A stretch of DNA of 64,000 nucleotides from Coenobita brevimanus (Eukaryota > Arthropoda > Malacostraca > Decapoda > Coenobitidae). Made by a program: the position numbers and the translations under genes. Positions 41,690 to 50,617 of the stretch are shown piece after piece. Where the stretch lies: the NCBI GenBank assembly GCA_032717465.1, contig JAVRFU010000132.1, forward strand, positions 62,001 through 126,000. The letters are read 5' to 3'. The stretch's first letter is position 1, and the number at the start of each line of letters is the position of its first letter. A model generated the notes under the pieces. The model did no database searches and was not told the origin of the DNA. It was given only the letters and a program-made list of their open reading frames with translations.

Positions 41690-42040
41690 ATGATGGTTGT
41701 GGATTTGGAGAAGGCATTTGATAAGAGTTCCATGGGTGATAGTAAAAATGGGCTGTGAGAGAGCTGTGAGAGGCCAAGGATGAGATGGGGGGAATGGAGT
41801 GGAGAGGTATATGAGAGAGGGGTGTGTGAGCTGGGAGCAGGGCAGTGAAATGGCGGGGGACAGGGTGACACGGAGACAATTTGTTTGTGGCCACCCCTTA
41901 CGGGATTAAGGCGTCTGGCAGTAGATAGATAGATAGAGAAAACTGTATCTTAATGGATTGTCAGGTTGACGTGAAATTTTATGAATGGGGAGCTGTTGTA
42001 CATGTGAGAGTGAATGGAGAGTTATGTGAGGAATTATCAA
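41690..42040 (+). pseudogene. LINE fragments: LINE-A 3' end (41750-41937) with RT scraps on each side
   Basis: 41750-41937 is the LINE-A C-terminus and TAGATAGATAG tail (GGACAGGGTGACACGGAGAC, CACCCCTTACGGGATTAAGG). Just upstream, VVDLEKAFDKS resembles an RT palm motif of another LINE; just downstream, FYEWGAVVHVRVNGELCEE resembles the VRVNGEL block of LINE-D/E. Confidence 0.65.
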
Positions 42041-42105
42041 GTTCATACAGGCGTTCACACGAAGCAGGAATAACAGGGGGCCTATTGCCACATATTAAGG
42101 TTACC

Positions 42106-42310
42106 TATTTATCTATTGCCATAAGGGGTGGCCTCAAACAAATCGCCTCCATGTTGCCCTGTCCTCTGCCATTTCATTGCCTTGCTCCCAGCTCACACCC
42201 CCCTGTCTCATATACCTCTCCACTCCATCCCATCTCCTTGGCCTCCCTCTCCCTCTTCCCCCCCCTCCACCTCACTCACATACACTCTCCTTGTCAGTCT
42301 CTCATTCTGG
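42106..42310 (-). pseudogene. LINE-A 3' end fragment
   Basis: TTTATCTATTGCCATAAGGGGTGG leads into antisense LINE-A C-terminus up to CCTTGTCAGTCTCTCATTC. From 42311 to 42664 no gene is seen. Confidence 0.75.
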
Positions 42311-42664
42311 TGAGAAAAAAAGAGTGGATGTGAGGGTACAAAGATTTAACAAACATGTGAGAAAAGAATAGACAGGATTATCTCCCACCCTCCACACCAT
42401 TCAGGAAGGGAGGGAGGCAGGAAGAAAGGTAGGGAAGTGTTTTTAAAATGATCAAGCATTAGAATTTTTATAGGAAAGGGAGAAGCTGTGCATTAAATAA
42501 TCACTAATGTACACTTATAAATAAATAAATAAAGTTTCAATATGTAAGTGTCTGACCCATAGGGCATGATTTATTTATTTATTGATTTTTTATAGCCAAG
42601 ATTGAGGTCATAGTAACAGACATTTACAGGAAGTCATGCATTACCAGCAGATTCCCTTTGACCT

Positions 42665-43430
42665 TGTCTGTTTATCTACCTGTATCTATCTGTATAACTT
42701 ACCAGACACGTTAATCCTTCAAGGGGTGGCCACAGACAAATCGCCTCCATGTCACTCTGTCTTCTGCCATTCACAACTCCTCTTATATCTCTCACCACTC
42801 CATCCCACCATCTTAGCCTTAGTTTGCCCTAATACCTCACTCATACAGTCTCCTGGTCAGTCTCATTCTCTGTTCTCCACATGACTGAACCATCACAGAG
42901 TATTTCTCGTAACATCCACATCACAGTGCTTGTCACCTTCATCATTTGTCGTTGTTTTTCCATATAATTCCACATGCACCTCTCATATACCTCTTTTTCA
43001 TTCCACATGCTCCTCTCAGATAACATTTTTTCACTCTTTGCCACTCTTCCACTGCTCTCACCCTTGACCTGTGTCCTTTCACCAGGGCTGAGACCAGCAT
43101 GTTAACCCTGTGGAGGAGTCTGGTACTACCCAAGCTTGAATAAAAGTTCCGTAGCAAGAGGGGAAGATCCTGCCACGTCAAAGGATATTTCACAAACGTG
43201 TTAACCTGCACCGTAGAAGTCGTCAAGCTGAAATCAGACGCCTTCCTGCGAAAGATGGGAGACACACCACCTCTTGCCTCATACTGCGACAGGCTAGGGT
43301 ATTTGCAAGAATATATTGATGCCACGGCACTGCGTAACTGAGGCTTAGTGGCTGAGATCTCCATAGGGTGTCATAAGGTAAGGCTAAGCTTCACTTTCAT
43401 ATGATAGAGTAGGGATCATTGTACTGTAAT
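42665..43430 (-). pseudogene. LINE-A 3' part split by a jockey-like scrap
   Basis: Antisense LINE-A C-terminus at 42665-43084 (tail-like CTGTATCTATCTG; LRGACG- and HKSRVRAVEE-type coding) is followed, after a foreign 288 bases, by its next codons at 43373-43430 (AAGGCTAAGCTTCACTTTCATATG, the TYGSEAWTL DNA). The copy is heavily mutated. Confidence 0.65.
43085..43372 (+). pseudogene. LINE-G: jockey-like C-terminal fragment inside LINE-A
   Basis: Plus frame: TSMLTLWRSLVLPKLEYK, then GYFTNVLTCTVEVVKLKSD, AFLRKMGDTPPLASYCDRLG, resembling the C-terminal region of jockey-type LINEs (LVLPKLEY, VEVFKLKLDRFL-like). There is no tail and it is bounded by LINE-A on both sides. Confidence 0.5.
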
Positions 43431-43650
43431 AAAGTTTCTCCCTCTTTCTCTCTATCTCTATCTGTTTATCTATCTACTTGTCTTTTTCTCTCTCCCTTTG
43501 TCTTTCTAAGCTCACTTCCCTATTCCTTTTGACCTTCTACTATCTCGTATTCTCCATCAGCTCTGCCTTCACAGTGTCAGTCATCAGTAAACTCCATGTA
43601 GGGTTATTGCCTTGGGTGTGCTGTGTGGCAAATCATCTGTGCTGCACCAT

Positions 43651-43822
43651 CTATCTATCTATCTATAGCCCGACGCCCTAATCCCGCAAAGGGTGGCCAC
43701 AGACAAAACGCCTCCAAGTTGCTCTGTCACCCACCATTTTACTGCCTTCCCCTCAACTCACTCCCTCCTCCCTCGTATATCACTCAACTCCATCCCTCCA
43801 CCTTATCCTTGGTCTCTGCACC
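43651..43822 (-). pseudogene. LINE-A 3' end, AGCCCGACGCC subfamily
   Basis: CATCTATCTATCTATCTATAGCCCGACGCC followed by antisense C-terminus, the same subtype as 1701-1853 and 8916-9537. Confidence 0.8.
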
Positions 43823-43965
43823 ATACTGTCACATATAAACAGACTGTCATGATTATAAAACGAAAGCAAAAAACTTATATTTATGGAGGGGTAAACAGCA
43901 CCCTTAGAAACCAAACTGTTTGTGCAGGTACATGGCTGAAAATTCTGGTCAGTACCTGGTGTGAC

Positions 43966-44455
43966 TAGTTTCGTTTTTGAAGGCTCCAACGTGCATGTGT
44001 CAGCCTTGGCCACCTAATGGTGGCTCTCCATGCTGCTCAATCTCTGGCAGCCTCCCTGTTCAGTCCCTTAACCCTGAGGTCACACTTAATGACCTTATCC
44101 CAGGTCCTTTTTGCTGTACCCCTTGCAACCCCACCCCTAAAATTAACTCTTCTCACTTTCTGCACCCAGTTATCATCCCCCATCCTCTCCACATGCCCAA
44201 ACCACCTCAATCTACCTCTCCTCATCACAACACCAATACACTCCAGTCCCACCCCACCTCTCAACTCTTCTGTCGTAAACCTAGCTCCCTTAGGCCTTGC
44301 ACTCAGGGATGCACTGCACATCCACCTAATCATTGCCATTTTTGTACATTTAAGCCTGTGAATATCCTCTTCCTTTGTTGCACAGGTCTCACTACCATAC
44401 ACCATTACACTCGTAGCACGTGTTGCATACAAAGACCCCTTAGCTCATGTGAAAT
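43966..44455 (-). pseudogene. LINE-B copy 3, C-terminal third
   Basis: Minus frame: VYGSETCATKEEDIHRLKC, RWMCSASLSARPKGARF, EELRGGVGLECIGVVM, RWFGHVERMGDDNWVQK, WDKVIKCDLRVKGLNREAA. The tail on the left is TTTCGTTTTTGAAGGCTCC. It is open over 131 codons but lacks the RT core. Confidence 0.8.
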
Positions 44456-44464
44456 CTTTTGTGA

Positions 44465-45003
44465 TTGAAAGTGTTTAGAGAAGTACTTTGATATGGTTTG
44501 GCCAAGTGGAATGGATGGAGAATGAGAGACTGGCTAGTAGAGTGTATGAAAGTTAGACTGGCTGAAAGAGTGTGTAAGAGTCTGAGTAGCTGGAAGAGTT
44601 TTTTTTTTAATGCGACGAAGAAGGAACCACAGTCTGAGCCCACATTAATGTTCATTCCAAGAAAGAAACAAAAACAATACAAAAGAGAGCCAAATTCAAG
44701 ATCCGTTCATTTGGAGGTGGAAGGGGAGACCAAGAATGAGATGGAGGGATGGAGTGGCGAGATGTATGAGACAGAGGAGTGTGAGTTAGAGAAGGGTGAA
44801 CCAAATAGAAAAGGACAAGGCAACATGGAGATCTGTTTGAGTCAGGTGGAGGGGGAGACCAAGGATGAGATGGAGTGGAGAGAGATCGGAGAGCGGATGT
44901 TGAGTTGCAGGGAGGTCAGTGAAATAGCAGAGAACAGGGCAATATGGAGATTTGTTTGTGGTCACCCCTAATGGGATTAAGGCGTCTTGCAACAGATAGA
45001 CAG
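44465..45003 (+). pseudogene. Rearranged LINE-A 3' end with internal duplication
   Basis: FGQVEWMENERLASRVYES-like coding, then two successive GGAGACCAAG(A/G)ATGAGATGGAG blocks (44725 and 44860) and the end GGTCACCCCTAATGGGATTAAGG, CAACAGATAGACAGAC. The repeated RPRMRW-coding segment shows a duplication within the copy. Confidence 0.6.
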
Positions 45004-45334
45004 ACATCAGATGAGTTAAAGCTAAGGACTAACCCCCCAATGTTGCACAAATGAACCTGTGTGTGTGTGCAAATTTTAAGGGTACAAATAAATGAGAAAA
45101 GTAATCTTGAAGTATAAACACAGCCTCAGTAGTTGACTAAATTATACCCAGCAAGGAGATATCATGTAGATGGTTAGTTCTGCACTTTCTAAGGTAAAAA
45201 TATAGAAGTGATCTTATTTTTTTTTTCTGTCTTTGTATGCCCACCATGTCATATATAATCAGGGATTTTTTAGTTTCATCATGTAAGTTGATTATTGTTG
45301 CAACAGGAGTTAGGGTATAAAAATGTACATGAAA

Positions 45335-45870
45335 ACATTATTGTGATGAGGATTGGTAGATTGAGATGGTTTGGGCATGTGGAGAGGATGGAAGATGACA
45401 ACTGGTATGGTGAGAGATGTTGATGAAGAGTTGAGAGGAAGGATGGAACTGAAGTGTATTGATGTTGTGATGAGGAGGGGTAGCTTGAGACGGTTTGGGC
45501 ATGTGGAGAGGATGAAAGATGACAACTGGGTGTGGAGGGTGAGAGGTGTGAACGTTGAGGGTAGAGTTGAGAGGAAGGATCGGACCAAAGTGTATTGGTG
45601 TTGTGATAAGGAGGGGTTGATTGAGATGGTTTGGGCATGTGGGGAGGATGGAGGATGGCAATTGGGTGGGGAAAGTGAGAAGTATGAATGTCAGGTAGGG
45701 TTGTGAGAGGCAGACTGAAAAAGACCTGGGACGAGGTTATAGAGTGTGACCTCAGGGATAAGGGACAGAATAGGGAGGCTGCCAGAGATCAAGTAATGTG
45801 GAGAGTTGCCATTAGGTGACCAAGGCGAATGTATGCAATCAGGTTGGAGCCTTTATAAACAATATGATAT
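45335..45870 (+). repeat. LINE-B C-terminal segment amplified in tandem (3 units)
   Basis: The block encoding R-L-R-WFGHVERM-DDNW occurs three times: GGTTTGGGCATGTGG at about 45368, 45492 and 45628, i.e. unit spacings near 124 and 136. The LINE-B 3' end follows (GACCTGGGACGAGG, GGAGGCTGCCAGAGATC, TTGGAGCCTTTATAAACAATATGA). The preceding 45004-45334 has no gene. Confidence 0.7.
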
Positions 45871-45955
45871 GACACAATCTTATTGCACTTGCACTTGCCA
45901 GTATGATGCTTTAAGTATAATAAGGGGTAAATCTACCAGGCATCACCCCCTTTTG

Positions 45956-45961
45956 TATGTA

Positions 45962-45999
<38 letters not shown>
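45956..45999. repeat. Compound microsatellite (GT)n(GA)n
   Basis: TATGTATGTGTGTGTGTGTGTG followed by a GA run. Confidence 0.9.
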
Positions 46000-46000
<1 letters not shown>

Positions 46001-46099
46001 AAGAGTGCTGAGTCTGTTCCTGAATGTTGTTAAGTCTGATTCCTTTGTATTTGTTTTGAAAGACATTAATTCAGTCTATGGTAACATTTTTTTTTTTTC

Positions 46100-47735
46100 A
46101 CTCTTTTCTATCACTGTACCCGGGTATTTGAACTCTCTCACCAATTCCAGTCTCTCTCCATTTACTGTGACATTGCACTGGGAGTCACCTTCTCACTCAA
46201 TAACCATCACTTTACTCTTTTCTACGTGTACTCTCAAGGCACGACGCTTACAGACATCAGCAAAACTCTGCACTAGCGTACCAAGTTCTTGTCCGGTACT
46301 TGCAAGCAGTACTGCATCATCAGCATACAACAAATTTGAGATATTCCATCCATCACCATTCATTACCAATGCCATCCCTCTCTCCATTACTCATGTTTTC
46401 ACTTCTCCCATCACCCCATCCATATATACATTGAACAACCATGGGGACATCACACAACCTTGTCGCACGCCCACACTGATTGTGAACCATTCACTTAGAT
46501 GCCCATTAACCCTGACACATGCTTCACTACCATCATAAAAACTCTTGATGGCACCTAACAGCTTACCCTCTACACCTTACATGCACAAAACTTTCCACAA
46601 TCCTTCTCTGTCCACTTTGTCATATGCTTTTTCCAGATCCATGAATGCCATAAATTCCTTATGGTCCTTCTCACAAGCCTTCTCTACTATCTGTCTCACT
46701 GCAAATACTTGATCCACACATCCTCTGCCACTCCTAAAGCCACCCTGTTCATCACTCTCTAGGACTTTTGATATCTCTCTTACTCTCACTATAATAATTC
46801 TTCCATATACCTTCCCTACCACACTCAGTAAGCTTATGCCACGATAATTCTTACACTCACTTCATTCACCTTTATTTTTGTACAGGGGTACAATCACAGC
46901 CTTTTTCCACTCTGCAGAAACAGTTTCACTCATCCATGTCTTCTTACATATCTCCAACAAGCACTTCATTCCATTCTCTCCACTACATTTAAGCATCTCT
47001 GCATACACCTCATCAACCCCAGCTGCTTTCCCATTTTTCAGCTGCTTCACAGCACTCTTCACCTGTGTGAGTGTCACGTCTCCTGGCACTGCATACCTTC
47101 TCTGCACACCCCCAAAACCAATCATGTTTACAGCTGCTCTGCTCTCTCTATCCCTATTCATCAGGCTTTCAAAATATTCTTTCCATCTGGTCCTTACTTC
47201 ATCTCCATGGGTTAATAATCTACCACCTGCATCCTTCATACCATCCCATTTCTTACTGCTTTCACTTCTACATTTCCGCACCTCTTTCCAGAATAACTTT
47301 CTATTTTCAGAGTAGTTTGCATTAATTTTTCTTCCTAGATCCTCATTTACCTCCTCCTTTTTCCTCATCACTAGTCTCTTTACGTGCTTCTTGCTCACAA
47401 CATATTCAGTTCTTATTTCAACTGAACCCCTATCCTGTAACCACTTTAGCCACTTCTTCCTCTTTTCCTCCACCGCTCTCTTTACCTCCTCATCCCACCA
47501 TGCCATACCTTTCTTCTTTGTTGTTACTCTTGCCACACCACATACCGCTTTAGCATTCCTAACTAAGCAATCCCTATATGCTTTCCACAGTCTGTCCAGA
47601 TCCAATCCATTCCAATTCAGTAATTCTAACTCGTCCTCTACTTTGGTCCTGTATTCATCTGCCATTTCTTTGATCCTCAGCTTCTCAACTTTCAGTCTTT
47701 CTCCCTGACTGCTTCTCTCTCTCCTGAGCATTCTG
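46100..47735 (-). pseudogene. LINE-E reference copy: linker and RT, nonsense-riddled
   Basis: One minus frame from about 47731 to 46110: KLRIKEMADEYRTKVEDEL, GMAWWDEEVKRAVEEKRKKW, LFWKEVRKCRSESSK, GKAAGVDEVYAEMLKC, VIVPLYKNKGE, NYRGISLLSVVGKVYGRII, QGGFRSGRGCVDQVFAVR, FMDLEKAYDKVDREG, QGCVMSPWLFNVYMDGVM, LLYADDAVLLAS, RVHVEKSKVMVIE. In-frame stops: TGA 46862-46864, TAA 46577-46579, TGA near 46388, TGA 46193-46195. There is no frameshift, so decay was by point mutation. The 5' endonuclease and the 3' end are absent. LINE-E is sister-like to LINE-D by shared RT wording. Confidence 0.85.
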
Positions 47736-48261
47736 CATCCATTTCATGACACTTAGTCAGGACTAGCATCTTATTCTAGTGTAAATTTGTTGTTACAGCT
47801 CAGTATTCAGGATGGAGAGACAGAAATTGTAGGCCAAATTACAGTCAAATGGGTCTAGGTAAGTAGCAGAGCGGTGGTGGAAGTGCAATGCCAGGCAGAG
47901 TAAGACTGAAATTGTTGGCAGGATGGTTGGCTGTGTCTGCGCTACTTACCAAACCTGATGTGTTGTAATTCTGAGAAGGTTCTTCAGTTTCCTCAGAGAG
48001 TTCGTTACAGTTGACATTTGATTGATGAAATTAATTGACCATATGCTCATTTTGGACCGTACAAGGAAATGAAAAATATTGACATTGATAATATTCATAG
48101 AATCAGCAAAACTTAAATTTAAAATAAATATATAAACATCATGTGATGGTAACTTTGACATAATATCAAGAACTTGTTAAAACACTATAATGCTTTGATT
48201 TGGTTATAAATAATGAGAATGATAACCTGTCTTGATGTAATGCTGCCTACTTCTTCCTTAG

Positions 48262-48567
48262 CCTTTATCATTCTTTTTCTGTGCTTGCCCTCCTCTCTTC
48301 CTATTTCTCCCATCTTTCCTGTCACTTCTTATTGCTTTTCTTTCCGTTATAGGTGGCTTTACATTGAGTGACAAGCCAAATGGTTTCCTGTAAGCCAAGA
48401 AACCATTTACAACACTGGGTGGTAACCATATAACCAAACCATACGTGCTCCCTACGTGTCAAGTGGGTTGGTGGAGGGTTAGTGCCCCTCCCTGTAAAAC
48501 AAATAACTCAGAGTCAAATGACCACCCCGTACGGGATTATGGCGTCTGGCAATAGATAGATAGATAG
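48262..48567 (+). repeat. K repeat, complete copy: LINE-A-derived SINE-like element
   Basis: Three modules. Head: GAGTGACAAGCCAAATGG ... CTGGGTGGTAACCATATAACC. Middle: GGGTTGGTGGAGGGTTAGTGCCCCTCC ..., like the LINE-A 5' UTR at about 22875 (GTTGGCGGAGGTTTAGTGCC). End: ACCACCCCGTACGGGATTATGG and TCTGGCAATAGATAGATAGATAG, identical in form to the LINE-A tail. It is non-coding, about 305 bp. The interval 47741-48261 shows no gene. Confidence 0.7.
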
Positions 48568-48587
48568 TAATATGTAAACTCTGAAAT

Positions 48588-48710
48588 GCAAGAGTTAACC
48601 ATTACATTCAGTACTTCATGTATGCAACAGGTCAACTCTGGAACTGTCTTTGTATTTCCTACTGTCTGTGATCTTTAGTGTTTTAAATACAGTGTGTCCA
48701 GGCATCTTGA
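48588..48710 (+). repeat. Single copy of the 27213-27828 inverted-repeat arm
   Basis: GTATGCAACAGGTCAACTCTGG, CTGTCTTTGTATTTCCTAC and TTAAATACAGTGTG match the right arm at 27740-27840. Confidence 0.65.
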
Positions 48711-48825
48711 AATGATTGGGTCTTGAATATGGCTTCTGTTATCGTGTTTTTATTTTTCCTTGGAAGGAACAATCTTGTGGGCTTGTAGCCTTGTGTTCCT
48801 TCTGTGCATAAAAAAAAAAAAGTAT

Positions 48826-48890
48826 CAATCTATTGCCAGACGCCTCCAGGGGTGGCCACAAACAAATTGCCTCCATGTCACCCTGTTGTT
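48826..48890 (-). repeat. LINE-A extreme 3' end
   Basis: ATCAATCTATTGCCAGACGCC, GGGGTGGCCACAAACAAATTGCC. Confidence 0.7.
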
Positions 48891-48990
48891 GTCCCCAAAT
48901 GATATTGTTCTTGATGCCATCAGATACATTTCTTACCAGGTAAACTTAAGGTTCAGAAGGAAAGGACTAATTGTGTAATATATTTTTCAG

Positions 48991-49115
48991 GTGCGTGAGT
49001 TGATTGTCAGCCGTGGAAGCTGCCTAGAGAGAGGCGGAAAGAAGAAGAAGAGAAATCCCCAGCTAACTTGAAACTGTAATGGACGTTAACCCCAACACCT
49101 GCCCTGTACAATGTG
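48991..49115 (+). CDS. Candidate host terminal exon, unrecognised
   Basis: It follows a good acceptor (ATATATTTTTCAG) and precedes ATGTG|GTAAGT. In phase 0 it reads VRELIVSRGSCLERGGKKKK, RNPQLT, then TGA at 49069-49071, i.e. a basic C-terminus with the splice donor in the 3' UTR. Phase 0 would allow joining to 26406-26527 on the same strand. The first 35 bases resemble 38205-38236 (GAGTTGACTCAGCCGTGGAAACTGCC), which also follows a TTTCAG; that may be a partial duplication. Support is weak. Confidence 0.3.
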
Positions 49116-49180
49116 GTAAGTGTGTGAATGTGATGCCTCTTTGTTCTTGTTATTCCTTCAAGCCCATCAGGATATGAATC

Positions 49181-49182
<2 letters not shown>

Positions 49183-49213
<31 letters not shown>

Positions 49214-49240
49214 ATGCGTGCGTGCGTGCATGTGCACGTG
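49183..49240. repeat. (GT)n microsatellite
   Basis: A GTGTGT run followed by GCATGCGTGCGTGC. Confidence 0.9.
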
Positions 49241-49377
49241 CGCATGCTTATAGTGAAGGTATGTGTGGCATGTTACCATAGGGCACGTGTGGTTTTGTTG
49301 CTTTCATGTATCTCGGTTTGTTTATCTGTGGGTGAAGCAATGAAAGTGAATCAAAAGGTAGATTCTGAAATATAGTG

Positions 49378-49920
49378 GACTGCAGGCTGATGTTGCTCTT
49401 CTCCTGCAGTCCACCATCCTATCTATCTGTCTATCTATTACCAGACGCCTTAATCCCGTAAGGGTTGTCCACAAACAAATCGCCTCCATGTCGCCCTGTC
49501 CCCCACCATTTCACTGCCCTGCTCCCAGCTCACACCTCTCTCTCTCATATACCTCTCCACTCCATTCCTCCATCTCATCCTTGGCCTCCCCCTCCCTCTC
49601 CTCCCCTCCACCTCACTCACATACATTATCTTCATTAGCCTCTCACTCTCCATCCTCTCCACCATCCTCCTTATTTGAAATTGTGGGTTGAGGGAGGTTG
49701 TATATTAGTGTCACCAGGTGAAGGCATCCCTCTTTAGCGTCAGTTCTTTTTTTATTTTAATTTACACAGTTGGTGGATTTATACAAACCAAGGATGAACA
49801 TATTTTTTTCCATCCTCCTCCAAGCAGAGATAGGGAAGGTGTTGAGGGATGTTTAAATACCTGGGCAGCTCCACCACTCACACACATCAGTGCCACCACA
49901 TGAAGGCACCTTAGGCTAAG
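49378..49920 (-). repeat. LINE-A 3' end (49419-49666) inside the CTGCAG-type repeat
   Basis: 49378-49418 has GACTGCAGGCTGATGTTGC and CTGCAGTCCACCATCC; then TCTATCTGTCTATCTATTACCAGACGCC and antisense LINE-A C-terminus to 49666; then CCATCCTCC... GTTGAGGGAGGTTGTATA and GTGTCACCAGGTGAAGGCATCC continue the same repeat. A second repeat copy is at 49808-49910. The LINE end thus appears inserted into the repeat. Confidence 0.6.
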
Positions 49921-49984
49921 TAAAGGAAGTCTAGTATTGGACCTTATGTTGTATATGTGTTGGTCAGGAAATTATATTCATCTT

Positions 49985-50130
49985 GGACATGTGTTAGGAG
50001 TGTAATGCTGGATGGTAGTGAGACATGGGCAGTAAAGGAAGAGGATATTCATTGGCTCAGACATACAGAGGACAGTGATTAGATGGATGTGTTGTGTGTT
50101 CTTGAATGCTACGCCTGGGAGGGCTAGTGT
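49985..50130 (+). pseudogene. LINE-B C-terminal fragment
   Basis: CATGTGTTAGGAGTGTAATGC, GGTAGTGAGACATGGGCAG, GGCTCAGACATACAG: the CVRSVMLYGSETWA block. It is cut at the right by the Gypsy LTR at 50143. Confidence 0.7.
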
Positions 50131-50142
50131 TTCGTGTTCTTG

Positions 50143-50315
50143 TGTATTATGTCGTTTGCCGTGAAGATATACTGGCGAGGCAGGGTAGTCAAACAAGAGA
50201 TGGGTGGAGTGAGACAGCGGTGTTTATTCTCTAGCTTTCGAATCTGACCCTCAACACAAAACAGCTGAGCATTGTGGGTAGCGCGCCAAGTGCGGCTAAT
50301 TCAAAATACGTAACA
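50143..50315 (-). repeat. 3' LTR of the second Gypsy
   Basis: On the minus strand it starts TGTTACGTATTTTG and ends ACATAATACA (173 bp, TG...CA). It is preceded by the purine tract AAAGGAGGAAGA (50316-50327). Confidence 0.75.
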
Positions 50316-50617
50316 TCTTCCTCCTTTCGTAAAAGACACATAATCAATCCTGACATGCAAAGCACGAAACACCTTACCCCTTTAATAAATAAAGCATAAT
50401 CAATCATGATAAGATTAGGTATTCAATAGACAGTTGGACATATATCAAGTGTCGGGTGTTGCACTCCATTTACATTCTTTGGAAATAAAGTGCTGTATAG
50501 AACCCAATAATTCCTTACAGACCACACATATTTAAAAAAAAAAATGAATAATTATTATTTCCTTGAAGGGCAAGATTAATCACAGTGCTAAATGGTACTC
50601 TGTACGGTACATTATTC

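Noticed and set aside
49183..49240. GT/GC alternating run as a Z-DNA or regulatory element
   Set aside because: It is an ordinary dinucleotide microsatellite; nothing local supports function.
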